Source: a virus
IMG/VR virus record: IMGVR_UViG_3300030380_005164
Span: 1 to 29,994 of that record
Strand: one strand, 5' to 3'
Length of the DNA stretch: 29,994 nt
This document shows, in pieces, positions 5,445 through 13,637 of this stretch (positions are counted from its first letter, which is position 1; every line of letters starts with the position of its first letter). The notes beneath the pieces were generated by a model. That model was not told where the DNA came from. It made no database searches and worked only from the letters and a program-made list of their open reading frames with translations. The position numbers and the translations under genes were made by a program.

Positions 5445-5834
5445 TCAGTTAAGTTTTCTATCTTTTAGACTAACTTCATCGCCACATACAAATGAATCAT
5501 ACACTTTATAAATATCCAAATGAGAGCGTTGCATTTTTGTGCGTTGCTGTGGTCGTGTGATAGCTTTTTTTGGCAGTAAAGCTTGTTGTTTGTATAAATC
5601 ATAAAGATTCACATTCATTAACTTTTCTGTCCTATTTTCTGCTAAATCTATTAATTGTTTAACAAATTCAGCTTTTTTTGATTGAGATTCATTCAATAAC
5701 AATTGTTTATCTGTCATTAATTTAAGCTCAAATAAAACTGTTTCGTAAAAGTGGATAATCTTTAACAAAGAAAAAACTTCTTTATTATTCTTTTCCATCG
5801 TTTCACTTAATAATTTATATAGATCCTCGTTCAT
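5445..5834 (-). CDS. Hypothetical protein (129 aa), helical
   Basis: The ATG at 5834 (MNEDLYKLLSETMEKNNKE) is preferred because GGGAG lies 4 nt before it. The in-frame ATG at 5858 has only AT-rich sequence upstream. The protein is helical with a long Glu/Lys/Leu-rich stretch and a basic region around PKKAITRPQQRTKMQRSH, which could contact nucleic acid. I recognise no family. It follows the methyltransferase gene after a gap of about 50 bp and is co-directional with it. That gap contains a weak leftward promoter-like pair. Confidence 0.55.
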   Translation of the reverse strand: MNEDLYKLLSETMEKNNKEVFSLLKIIHFYETVLFELKLMTDKQLLLNESQSKKAEFVKQLIDLAENRTEKLMNVNLYDLYKQQALLPKKAITRPQQRTKMQRSHLDIYKVYDSFVCGDEVSLKDRKLN

Positions 5835-5886
5835 AAGTCTCCCGTTGTAAGTAAACAATTTAATATTACATCAAATTGACTGACAT

Positions 5887-7152
5887 TCAAGACTTTTTTT
5901 CTGCGTTAATTATAGCATTACCAATAAACCAGGCTATTTGAGGTACGATAGCGTTACCTAATCCTTTGATTCTTCCGACTCTACCTTTGTCCAGTTCATA
6001 GGAAATCCCATAAGGAACTCCACAAAGTTCGGATTGAGTTTGCCACCAGTTTTCTCCTTGTTGTAAGTGTGCTGTACTGCCACATCCAGTGTGTCCCAAC
6101 TCACTTTCCCCTTCCTGATTCTCCCACCTTGGTAACCACCTTTGTGATCCCTGGATGTCGGTGTCGGAAACAGTTTCTTTACGGTGTTGGATAACATCTT
6201 CTGATTCGCTGTGTCCATGTTCTTCCAATCCGACGCTTGAGGTGTCGGATACATCTTCTGTTTCTCCAGAAACAACATCGCATCGCTCAACTTCGCTCCG
6301 AATGTGCTGTCTGGTTTGTTCTTCTTCCTCAGAATAAAACTGCCATTGGGGGTAAGCTCTACTCTGCTGCTCTGTTCTCCCCCTTCCTCGCATCCTACTG
6401 TCGGTGTCGGATACATTCTCACTGTGTCCGCCAAATTCAAGCTGTGACTGTTCTTGCCATCCTTGGTCAGTCTGCGGTTGTTCTCGGTCAGTTTCATGTC
6501 TGGATGTTCTATCTCTTGAGTTGTCGGTGTCGGGTACATTTTCATGGTTTCTGGGTCTACTTGCTCCCTTAGATTGCTCGGCTTGGTTCTGCCTTTGCGA
6601 TGTCCCTCTTGTAGTTTCTTGGTGCTTTCTGGACTTCTTGGTGGCAAGTGATCCATTGTGTTCGGAGTAGCCAATAATCCAGAGTCTTTGCCTTTGGTGC
6701 CATGCACCAACGGATGAAGCTGGAATAACAAATGTCCTTGTGTCGTAACCTTCGCTCTCCAAGTCCTGGAGTACGGTGTCAAGACCGAGTTTAATGTGCC
6801 CACTAACATTTTCTCCAACGAACCAAGTGGGTTGGCACTCTTGGACAAGTCTAAAAGTGTCTGGCCAGAGGTGTCTTGGATCTTCTTCGCCTTTTTGTTT
6901 GCCTGCGACACTAAAAGGTTGGCAGGGGTAGGAACAAGTGAGGATGTCAATGCCATCAACTCCTGTTCTTTCTTTGATATCTTCATAAGTCAACTCCTTT
7001 AAGTCATTAAATATTGGAACACCAGGAAAGTTTTTTTGCAATACTTGTCTTGGGTACTTTTCTATCTCACAAAAGGCAACCGTGTTGATACCTAGCTCAC
7101 GAAAAGCCAAAGCCCAACCACCAATACCTGAACAAAAGTCTAAATGATTCAT
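5887..7152 (-). CDS. dcm: DNA C5-cytosine methyltransferase
   Basis: The 421-residue frame begins at 7152 (MNHLDFCSGIGGWALAF), where GAGGTG lies 7 nt upstream; an earlier in-frame start at 7185 lacks a ribosome site. The protein transfers a methyl group from S-adenosylmethionine to cytosine C5. Visible motifs are motif I FCSGIGG (6-12), motif IV PCQPF (76-80) with catalytic Cys77, motif VI ENV (114-116), motif VIII QRQRLWIIG (153-161) and motif X GNAIVPQIA (from about 399). The region between VIII and X, normally target recognition, is hydrophilic and contains four V-P/S-D-T blocks (nucleotides near 6523, 6400, 6239 and 6157). It likely protects phage DNA from host restriction. A second ORF is nested in another frame. 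Target sequence unknown. Confidence 0.9.
   Translation of the reverse strand: MNHLDFCSGIGGWALAFRELGINTVAFCEIEKYPRQVLQKNFPGVPIFNDLKELTYEDIKERTGVDGIDILTCSYPCQPFSVAGKQKGEEDPRHLWPDTFRLVQECQPTWFVGENVSGHIKLGLDTVLQDLESEGYDTRTFVIPASSVGAWHQRQRLWIIGYSEHNGSLATKKSRKHQETTRGTSQRQNQAEQSKGASRPRNHENVPDTDNSRDRTSRHETDREQPQTDQGWQEQSQLEFGGHSENVSDTDSRMRGRGRTEQQSRAYPQWQFYSEEEEQTRQHIRSEVERCDVVSGETEDVSDTSSVGLEEHGHSESEDVIQHRKETVSDTDIQGSQRWLPRWENQEGESELGHTGCGSTAHLQQGENWWQTQSELCGVPYGISYELDKGRVGRIKGLGNAIVPQIAWFIGNAIINAEKKS
5958..6986 (-). CDS. Nested +1-frame ORF of the PTPT-repeat, MTase-associated family (342 aa)
   Basis: This ORF lies wholly within the methyltransferase gene, same strand, shifted +1, covering about codons 56-398 of it. 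It has its own AAAGGAG 7 nt before its ATG (6984-6986). The product starts MKISKKEQELMALTSSLVPT. It has a TSGQTLLDLSKS block (39-50), YSRTWRAK (72-79), DSGLLATPN (101-109), PTP-containing blocks at about 151, 192, 246 and 273, a DGKNSHSLNLADTV segment (176-189), and GKLNPNFVEFLMGFPMNWT near the end (315-333). I remember this motif series from proteins annotated near phage and bacterial C5 methyltransferases. So it appears to be a true second product, not a shadow. Function unknown; an accessory or specificity role is inference. Confidence 0.6.
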   Translation of the reverse strand: MKISKKEQELMALTSSLVPTPANLLVSQANKKAKKIQDTSGQTLLDLSKSANPLGSLEKMLVGTLNSVLTPYSRTWRAKVTTQGHLLFQLHPLVHGTKGKDSGLLATPNTMDHLPPRSPESTKKLQEGHRKGRTKPSNLREQVDPETMKMYPTPTTQEIEHPDMKLTENNRRLTKDGKNSHSLNLADTVRMYPTPTVGCEEGGEQSSRVELTPNGSFILRKKNKPDSTFGAKLSDAMLFLEKQKMYPTPQASDWKNMDTANQKMLSNTVKKLFPTPTSRDHKGGYQGGRIRKGKVSWDTLDVAVQHTYNKEKTGGKLNPNFVEFLMGFPMNWTKVESEESKD

Positions 7153-7168
7153 TGTTTCACCTCTACTT

Positions 7169-9046
7169 TCACACCGCTTCTCCAAAGTTATTACCTAATG
7201 CTACATCCACAACACTTGGTACTTTTAATTCCACACAAGTTTCCATAGCTTCTTTAATTTGTTTGGCTTGTTTATCACTCTCTACATTAAAACATAGTTC
7301 ATCATGCACTTGTAATAAAGGTTGATGTCCTAATTCAATACAATTAAGAATAGCTTGTTTGGTTTGATCGGCCGCACTACCTTGTATTAAACGGTTGAGT
7401 GCTTTATAAGTAAATGCTCTTTTGATGTTTGCTTGACCGTACTTAGCCGATGCGTTTTCAAAACGCTCTGCTGTATGTATACCAAAATCACGAGGTTCCC
7501 ACATATCAAACCTACATTTACGACCTAATTTAGTCCTAATAACACCTTCATTGTCTGCTTTTTTCATACACATATCAGACAGCTCTTTTACAAAAGGAAC
7601 TTTTCTATTGTATAAATTTATTAAGTCATGGGCTTCATCATTTGACACACCTAATTGTGTACCCAATTTATTTTTACCCATGCCATACATTAAACCTAAA
7701 CCAATCGTCTTTGCTTGTTTACGATCAATACCAACTAAATCAGCGACCGTTTGATGAAAGTCAGCATCACCTTTTTTATAAGCTTCTACTAACTCTTTTG
7801 AACCCGCAAAACCATCACCTACACTAGCAGCATAATGCACCACAAGTCTTGGCTCTTGTTGGGAGTAATCAAAGCTACCCCACTGACAATCTTTTTCAGG
7901 TAAAAACAAACCTCTAATCAGTGGTCCAAACTCTTTACTCCGGGCAGGTAGTTGTTGCAAGTTAGGATTAGACATCGCTAATCTGCCAGTAGTTGTACCA
8001 CCTTGTTCGTTTTTAAGTTGTCTTATCTCACCGTGAATACGACCGTTATGTTCAAACTTCAAAATAGAATTAATAAAAGTGTTTTGAAACTTATTAAGTT
8101 CTCTTGCCTGGACTATTAATTTACTAAGTTTATGTGGCGAGTTGTTCAACCATTGTGCCGTAAAACTAGGTTCTTTTGATTTTGCTGTTTTAGGGTAATC
8201 AATACCTAGCTTATCAAACGCATGACCAATCTGTCTTGCTGCCCATATATCTACATCAGTTCCAGTTAATTTCTTTATATCGTGTAAAACTGTTTTCTCT
8301 CGTTTTGAAAAATCCTTTTTAAGTTGGTTTGCTTTATCAACATCTACTCTAATACCTTGCATACGCATATTAATTAAATGTGGTAATAACTTACTCTCTA
8401 AATTCCATATAGTGTTTAAACTTTGATTTTGTATCTCAACCTTAAATCTTTGCCACAACATATGAGTAAGTCTTGCATCTTGTTCTGCATAAAATCCTAC
8501 ATGCTCTGCGGGTAATTTCCACATCTCCCCTTTTGGATCTACTCCATGCTGTTGTGCAGCTTCAATCAATTCAGTTTCTGCTTTTAATTCACCTAAATAA
8601 TCTTTTGATAAACTATTTAGTGCATAGCTATACCTATTTTCATCAATCAATGCACCCGCTACCATCGTGTCTACAATTGTTCCGTGAACCGTGATTCCTG
8701 AGGCTTGTAGCCAACCCACATCGTACTGAGCGTTGTGAAATATCTTTGTTCCTGGCAAAGCACATACATCTTTCATGTATTGCCAAACTTGTTCCTTAAT
8801 TAAATTACCGCCACCCAAATGTCCAAAAGGAAAGTAACCTTGCCAACCCGCAACGGCAACGGCAAAGCCAACAATCTCACCAGACTTCGTAGCCCAACCT
8901 GCACCCATACCTGAATTAATACCATCATCACGAGTCTCCAAGTCAATAGCGATTTCATCATATCCACTCAAATCCTTGTACTCACTGGGAGCTGACCATA
9001 TTGATTTTTTAAAACTAAAGTTTAACTGTAATCCATCACTGTTCAT
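7169..9046 (-). CDS. polA: Family A DNA polymerase with 3'-5' exonuclease
   Basis: The replicative polymerase, 625 aa. The ATG at 9046 is preferred because AGGAG lies 8 nt upstream. The frame is open to 9280, but that stretch lies in the helicase gene. The exonuclease has IDLE (Asp35, Glu37), NAQYD (Asp109) and YAEQD (Asp190). The polymerase has TTGRLAMSNPNLQQLP (352-367), motif A FDYSQQEPR (Asp393), motif B KQAKTIGLGLMYG (443-455) and motif C QVHDE (579-583). The position equal to E. coli Phe762 is Leu450, a variant known among viral family A polymerases. There is no 5' nuclease domain, as usual in phages. It overlaps the helicase end by 11 bp and precedes the methyltransferase, in one operon. 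Confidence 0.95.
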   Translation of the reverse strand: MNSDGLQLNFSFKKSIWSAPSEYKDLSGYDEIAIDLETRDDGINSGMGAGWATKSGEIVGFAVAVAGWQGYFPFGHLGGGNLIKEQVWQYMKDVCALPGTKIFHNAQYDVGWLQASGITVHGTIVDTMVAGALIDENRYSYALNSLSKDYLGELKAETELIEAAQQHGVDPKGEMWKLPAEHVGFYAEQDARLTHMLWQRFKVEIQNQSLNTIWNLESKLLPHLINMRMQGIRVDVDKANQLKKDFSKREKTVLHDIKKLTGTDVDIWAARQIGHAFDKLGIDYPKTAKSKEPSFTAQWLNNSPHKLSKLIVQARELNKFQNTFINSILKFEHNGRIHGEIRQLKNEQGGTTTGRLAMSNPNLQQLPARSKEFGPLIRGLFLPEKDCQWGSFDYSQQEPRLVVHYAASVGDGFAGSKELVEAYKKGDADFHQTVADLVGIDRKQAKTIGLGLMYGMGKNKLGTQLGVSNDEAHDLINLYNRKVPFVKELSDMCMKKADNEGVIRTKLGRKCRFDMWEPRDFGIHTAERFENASAKYGQANIKRAFTYKALNRLIQGSAADQTKQAILNCIELGHQPLLQVHDELCFNVESDKQAKQIKEAMETCVELKVPSVVDVALGNNFGEAV

Positions 9047-10655
9047 ATTTACTCTCCTGTAAGTAAACAAAATAATCTTCTCCCATAGGGTAGTTATATT
9101 GATGATCGGTTGATAATAAATGTAATGTATCTTTAGCCCTTGTTGCTCCTGTATAGTACACTCGTTTTTCGTCAGATTGTTCTTCTCGGTTCTTATGACT
9201 AAAAGCAGAAGGCCAGTTTGTTTTTGAGTACAATAAAACATTGTCCGCCTCTCCACCTTTGACCGAATGAATGGTGTCAATAATAATTTGTGGTTCTTTA
9301 TCTAAAGCTTTTTGTCCGTAATTTTTTAACAAACGCACAAAATAATTTACTTGTTCAGGTTTAAAGTTACGCTGTAACACTTTCCACCATACTAGTTCTT
9401 TTGTTTCCACAGGTAAATCAAGACCACAAAACTCAACCAAATAATCAAAATCATAGATATCAGCATTTGGCATTTTCAACCAAAACTTTTGAGTTCTATA
9501 ATCTGGATCTTTTATATCACGCAAGTATTGATACATAGTTTCCGCTGACTCCCGGTTCAATGGTTTTTGGTTAGACAAACGAGTCCAGGCTTTAATTGCA
9601 ATCCATTGTTTTTTATCAAAAGACTTTGTGCCAGAGTTGTTAGAAAAATATAAACCTGATTCTTTAGCACACATACGCAATTCATTCACTGTTGTGTTGA
9701 CACGACCTAAAATATACCAAGTACCTTTGAGTTCTGTAATTGGAACTTCTTGAAAACTTAAATATCGTTTTACCGTGCCTTGTTTGTCTTGACAGTCGTA
9801 TTCTTTTTCAACACTGTCTAAAATACCACGGCGAATAACTTTAGAAAAATGATGTATTGCCTCACCAAAACGGCGAGTCTTTCTTAAGATAACCTTTCTC
9901 CCAGGAAAGTAAGTTGTGAAGTATTTTGGATCTGCACCATTCCAACGGTAAATACCTTGATCATCATCACCCGCTAAATAAATGCGTTTTACATTGTCCG
10001 CCATTTTGTAAATGACTGACCACTGCAATGGTGTAAAGTCTTGTGCTTCATCTAAAATTAAAACATCTAGAGGTGGAAAGTTTATTTCATCTACTGCTCT
10101 TAAAATCATGTCCGTAAAATCTATAAACGAATCTTTTTTATAGTGCTCGTAAGTTGATATCTTTCGTAAATAAATATCCATATTATCTTTTTTGTACGAC
10201 TCTTTCTTATAAGTTAGTCTTGGATCTTCCATCATGTTCCGTGCTTTGTCATACACACCCAACGACCAATCCTTATAAGTAAAGTTATCATCAGCTAAAC
10301 GAGTGTCAGATGTTTTAATAATCTTAGCTTCCATAGCATAGTCCAACATACAGTTCTTTGGATCAAACACTTCTTCTTTGAAGTAACGACGACAATATTT
10401 ATGTAATGTCTTGAAACGAGTAAAGTCTTCTGTTGTAAACTGTGGAAAGGCAGCTAATGCTCTATCTCGTGCTGTGTTAACAGCTTTATTGGTAAATGAA
10501 ATAAAAGCAATGTTGTTTGGGTGCACCCCTTTTTTCAAATAACCTTTTAATACACGCTCTATCAAAGTGTGTGTTTTACCTGTACCTGGTGGACCAAATA
10601 TCTTAATGGTCTTGTGGTGCAGAGCTTTCTGTTTTTCCAGTCCTGAATTTTGCAT
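9036..10655 (-). CDS. SF1 (UvrD/PcrA-like) DNA helicase
   Basis: An ATP-dependent DNA helicase of about 539 residues from the ATG at 10655; a GTG at 10676 is also possible. Neither has a ribosome site, and the start lies inside the end of the primase gene, implying coupled translation. Motifs, numbered from the ATG: Walker A GPPGTGKT (21-28), SFTNKA (Ia region), Walker B LILDEAQD (about 199-206), motif III region AGDDDQGIYRWNG, motif IV-type TRRFGEAIHHF, motif V IDTIHSVKGGEADNV, and motif VI VYYTGATRAKDTLHLL. The set is complete and intact. It is short for UvrD, with the 2B region reduced. No DnaB-type helicase gene is visible, so this may be the replicative helicase or a recombination helicase. 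Confidence 0.9.
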   Translation of the reverse strand: MQNSGLEKQKALHHKTIKIFGPPGTGKTHTLIERVLKGYLKKGVHPNNIAFISFTNKAVNTARDRALAAFPQFTTEDFTRFKTLHKYCRRYFKEEVFDPKNCMLDYAMEAKIIKTSDTRLADDNFTYKDWSLGVYDKARNMMEDPRLTYKKESYKKDNMDIYLRKISTYEHYKKDSFIDFTDMILRAVDEINFPPLDVLILDEAQDFTPLQWSVIYKMADNVKRIYLAGDDDQGIYRWNGADPKYFTTYFPGRKVILRKTRRFGEAIHHFSKVIRRGILDSVEKEYDCQDKQGTVKRYLSFQEVPITELKGTWYILGRVNTTVNELRMCAKESGLYFSNNSGTKSFDKKQWIAIKAWTRLSNQKPLNRESAETMYQYLRDIKDPDYRTQKFWLKMPNADIYDFDYLVEFCGLDLPVETKELVWWKVLQRNFKPEQVNYFVRLLKNYGQKALDKEPQIIIDTIHSVKGGEADNVLLYSKTNWPSAFSHKNREEQSDEKRVYYTGATRAKDTLHLLSTDHQYNYPMGEDYFVYLQESKYEQ

Positions 10656-12189
10656 GATAATCGTCGTCAATTTCACTTACTGCGTGTTTTGTTTTGGATT
10701 TGCTTTTTATTGCTTGATGACTCACAAAGTCTGGCATCTTCACCCACCATATATTTTTCTCTCCCTCGTGATAATCCTTACGCTTACATTCTAACAGACG
10801 AAGAGCATCAGCGGGAGTGTTAAATACCCCATTTGCCTTTTTTTTCAAGAAGTTAGATAAGGTAATCTTTTTAAAATAACAAATATTACTTTTAGAATCC
10901 AACACGACATAACCATCTTTTAGTTTGTCAAACTTATCTTGTTCAATGTGAGATTCAAAAAAATCTTTTAAAACTCTATATCGTTCTTCTTCAACAGTGT
11001 CCTCATACAAATGATCTTTATTCTCAATTGCTTTCTCAACAATGCCTTTCATTAACAATTCAAAAGGCACTGGACCTTTTCTTGGTTTAGGTAAAGACAT
11101 CCAAAATAATTTATATTGTAGAAGTTTGACCCGAAAAGATTTTTCATCTTTCATATCACTAGGAGTGATCATCACATGTTTACCCTCATAATCAAATTCA
11201 TAAAAAATTGTTTTGGTATCCATGATATAAGTAATGTTGTCAAACTTATCAATAATGTCAGGTGTTGCCTCACCAATGCCAAGTCGTCTTGTTTTACATA
11301 ATTCTTTGTTACAAATAGGTTGAAACTCTGGGTGTTTAGGTGGACATTGAAATTCATATCCTTGTTTATGTACGGATTTACACAAATTAGTAACTTCATT
11401 CTGTCCCAAAGGCTTTGTAAAAATTTGACTGTTTCGTTCAAAAGCAACTTCTTCTATTTGTTGTAGAGACAAACCTTGGTTTTTTTTCATCTCTAATACC
11501 ATGACATTGAATAAATAATTATTACGATTATTACCAGACCAACCCTCTTGAACTAATTTTTGCACACAAGGGGGATAGTGTGACCACTCACTTTCGGCAT
11601 CATATTCTGCCACTGAAAACTCATAAAATTCATCTGGGTCAATCTTTCTTTTGTTAGCAAATTCAATGAAACGACCAACCATCATTGGTGTGTTACTATC
11701 GTCAAAACCATATTCCATTGTGGCATTACAATTAAAATACGGCATATTAACGGCTTTGTTCATTGGAAAAACTTCATCAGATAAAAAATATTGTTCGTTT
11801 ATCTCATTAAGCTTTTGCTTTACTTTTATTACTTTTGCTTTTTGTTTAAAAAATACAAATATATGTAAACCACCCGACTTTGATTTTACGGGCACAAAAG
11901 GTAATTTATATTTTGCAATTATCTCTACATACTTTTTCTCAGAGTAATCTTTGTAATTGTTTGGGTCTACATCAATACAACCCCAAAAACATTCGTCACC
12001 GATTTCAGGTTTGACTCCGATACGAGTCTTACCGTCAAGGTGTTCTTTCCAGAGTTCTGCGGTTAGAGATTCTTTTACAGTGACATATTGTGCACCTTTC
12101 TTGCCCCTCTCGTCGTCCTCACCCGTAAGTGAGGACTTCAAGTAGGAACTATCATCTCCTTCAAATAAAGAAAATAATTCTTTGTGCAT
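10603..12189 (-). CDS. Archaeo-eukaryotic-type (AEP) DNA primase
   Basis: A 528-residue protein that should make primers for the family A polymerase. Around residues 64-112 it shows the AEP signature. GDECFWGCIDVDPN supplies the metal-binding D-x-D (Asp73, Asp75). VPVKSKSGGLHIFVFF supplies the S-G-G-x-H nucleotide-binding motif (His109). The C-terminal half is long, with a cysteine/histidine-containing segment (FQCPPKHPEF followed by CNKELCKT) that may bind zinc, and a helical region resembling accessory domains of phage primases. The ATG at 12189 follows the SSB-like gene's stop by two bases and has no Shine-Dalgarno, indicating coupling. It overlaps the helicase start. The AEP call is firm by motif, though the subfamily is not settled. 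Confidence 0.75.
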   Translation of the reverse strand: MHKELFSLFEGDDSSYLKSSLTGEDDERGKKGAQYVTVKESLTAELWKEHLDGKTRIGVKPEIGDECFWGCIDVDPNNYKDYSEKKYVEIIAKYKLPFVPVKSKSGGLHIFVFFKQKAKVIKVKQKLNEINEQYFLSDEVFPMNKAVNMPYFNCNATMEYGFDDSNTPMMVGRFIEFANKRKIDPDEFYEFSVAEYDAESEWSHYPPCVQKLVQEGWSGNNRNNYLFNVMVLEMKKNQGLSLQQIEEVAFERNSQIFTKPLGQNEVTNLCKSVHKQGYEFQCPPKHPEFQPICNKELCKTRRLGIGEATPDIIDKFDNITYIMDTKTIFYEFDYEGKHVMITPSDMKDEKSFRVKLLQYKLFWMSLPKPRKGPVPFELLMKGIVEKAIENKDHLYEDTVEEERYRVLKDFFESHIEQDKFDKLKDGYVVLDSKSNICYFKKITLSNFLKKKANGVFNTPADALRLLECKRKDYHEGEKNIWWVKMPDFVSHQAIKSKSKTKHAVSEIDDDYHAKFRTGKTESSAPQDH

Positions 12190-12191
12190 GA

Positions 12192-13055
12192 CTAGAAGAG
12201 TACATTACCGTCTTCAAAATCGGAGTCTTTTGAGACAGCTTCAGGCTTGTTTTTTCCAACAACAACTGCATCTTTAACGCCATCCTCTGAATAATCAACT
12301 TTGTTAGCTATGTCCATTTTCTTACTACTCTCACTAAACCCTTGAGTTACTTTAAGGGTATCGCTGTCAGTAGGTTGATCAAGAAAACGCTCAAAGTTTA
12401 TCGCCCAACCATACCACTTACCTTTAGAGTTTTCCTCTTGTATAGAAGTAAGTCTATACGCAGTAGCCCATGTTGGTGGAGTAAAAAACCCTTTACTGCC
12501 TTCCATCTTTTTAGACATCATCATAGTGTTCCATAACCTAGATTTTTTCTTTTGAGTTGACTTCATTGTAATTAAAGCTGTCTCAATAGGTTTGTACTCT
12601 TCGTTAAGAATGTATACAAAGTGATTAGCTGTATCTTCAATATAGTGACCGTTTGATAATCTATCTTTACCGTCATCAGCTCTCTTGGTATCTTTCATCA
12701 CCGTAGGATCTCTGTGAATAGCGAATGGTGCACCAGTTGAATCTTCTGACCCACGATCTGCCCATTCGTTGAATGTGTTGATGTAGTGGCAAGGAACAAC
12801 AAGCATACCCTCTTTACCTTTGTAAATTGAGCCAGTGACTTCGTTCAACATGTCTCCAGGTTTTGCACCCGCAACATACTTGGCATTGTCTTCATCCAAG
12901 GCAGGTGATATTTTTGTCAGCAATTTTATGATTGGTAACTTAACATCTCTTGTTCCAATATTTTCTGTGCCTTGTCCAGCAAATGCTTCAAGGTCAGAAA
13001 TAGTATCTACTGACACCGCTGTATTTTTTGCTTTCGCAACTTTCTTATCTGTCAT
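12192..13055 (-). CDS. Single-stranded DNA-binding protein-like
   Basis: 287 residues from the ATG at 13055, chosen because GGAG lies about 8 nt upstream; the frame extends to 13109 without support. The N-terminus is Lys-rich (MTDKKVAKAKN). A central region with KEGMLVVPCHYINTFNEW and aromatic/basic strands fits a phage OB-fold protein. The protein ends in an acidic tail finishing with Phe (KDSDFEDGNVLF), as in SSB and T7 gp2.5, where the tail binds partner replication proteins. Its place directly before the primase and helicase genes supports this role. Sequence similarity to known SSBs is low, so the assignment rests on context, the tail and recollection of similar marine phage genes. Confidence 0.6.
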   Translation of the reverse strand: MTDKKVAKAKNTAVSVDTISDLEAFAGQGTENIGTRDVKLPIIKLLTKISPALDEDNAKYVAGAKPGDMLNEVTGSIYKGKEGMLVVPCHYINTFNEWADRGSEDSTGAPFAIHRDPTVMKDTKRADDGKDRLSNGHYIEDTANHFVYILNEEYKPIETALITMKSTQKKKSRLWNTMMMSKKMEGSKGFFTPPTWATAYRLTSIQEENSKGKWYGWAINFERFLDQPTDSDTLKVTQGFSESSKKMDIANKVDYSEDGVKDAVVVGKNKPEAVSKDSDFEDGNVLF

Positions 13056-13068
13056 TTTTTTTTCTCCA

Positions 13069-13605
13069 TTAACTTTTAATCGTGGTTTTGTTTCCAACAA
13101 AAATGCCAAATAAATCCATTGGCACTTCTCGCCCTTCTTCTATTTCATTACGAACAAAGGCTTTTAGTGTCATTGGTTCTACTTTCATTTTTTGAGAAAC
13201 ATTGTGACCTTTACTTTTCAGTTCAGTTACAAGATTATTTGCATCTTCATCTTGTGCTTTACCAAATTGGAGTATCACATTATTTTTAATCAAATCTCCA
13301 AAGCCATTGTCACGCAACCAAGTAAAGGCTTCGTCTTGTTTAGCTTTAGAAATACTTGCGGCATAGTAAGGTTTTACTCCGATAGCAGTGCCATCTTCAA
13401 GTTTAATCTCACTAATACCAGCTTCACGCATCAAGTTAGGTATAGACTGCTCAGAAAGGGTTCGCTCTGTTTCCTTTAGCTTCTTTAACTGCTCTTCCAT
13501 GTTTGCTACTTCTTTCTGAGTCTCTATTAACTTGTTGCACTCTTTTGCAATGTCTGTTGTCATTGCTGTATCTACATTTACCGTAGATAGTGCTTCAAGA
13601 TCCAT
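13069..13605 (-). CDS. Coiled-coil protein, first gene of the replication operon
   Basis: 178 residues from an ATG with a near-perfect AGGAGG 5 nt upstream. Residues about 25-52 form a coiled coil (ETQKEVANMEEQLKKLKETE). The C-terminal half is alpha/beta (SEIKLEDGTAIGVKPYYAAS, then LRDNGFGDLIKNNV) and ends with the conserved-looking block EGREVPMDLFGIFVGNKT. I know this type from marine phages, always next to SSB/primase genes, without an assigned function. The transcript start expected from the promoter at 13638-13666 gives a leader of about 25 nt. Its leading position and strong ribosome site suggest high expression. It may be a scaffold or loader in replication, which is inference from position. 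Confidence 0.75.
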   Translation of the reverse strand: MDLEALSTVNVDTAMTTDIAKECNKLIETQKEVANMEEQLKKLKETERTLSEQSIPNLMREAGISEIKLEDGTAIGVKPYYAASISKAKQDEAFTWLRDNGFGDLIKNNVILQFGKAQDEDANNLVTELKSKGHNVSQKMKVEPMTLKAFVRNEIEEGREVPMDLFGIFVGNKTTIKS

Positions 13606-13637
13606 AGGACCCTCCTATATTTATTTATAGAAACTCA

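Noticed and set aside
5867-5905. Leftward promoter between the methyltransferase and the 5834 gene
   Set aside because: TTGAAT-16-TAATAT is a weak match in very AT-rich DNA and the genes fit one operon; not strong enough to list.
6155-6670. Plus-strand ORFs antisense to the methyltransferase (6155-6337, 6237-6572, 6404-6670)
   Set aside because: No ribosome sites, Ser/Cys-rich composition expected from the complement of the repeated VSDTD blocks, and no recognisable motif.
7169-9280. Longer polymerase frame starting at 9280
   Set aside because: The extra 78 codons lie in the coding sequence of the helicase gene, have no ribosome site and look non-coding; AGGAG precedes the ATG at 9046.
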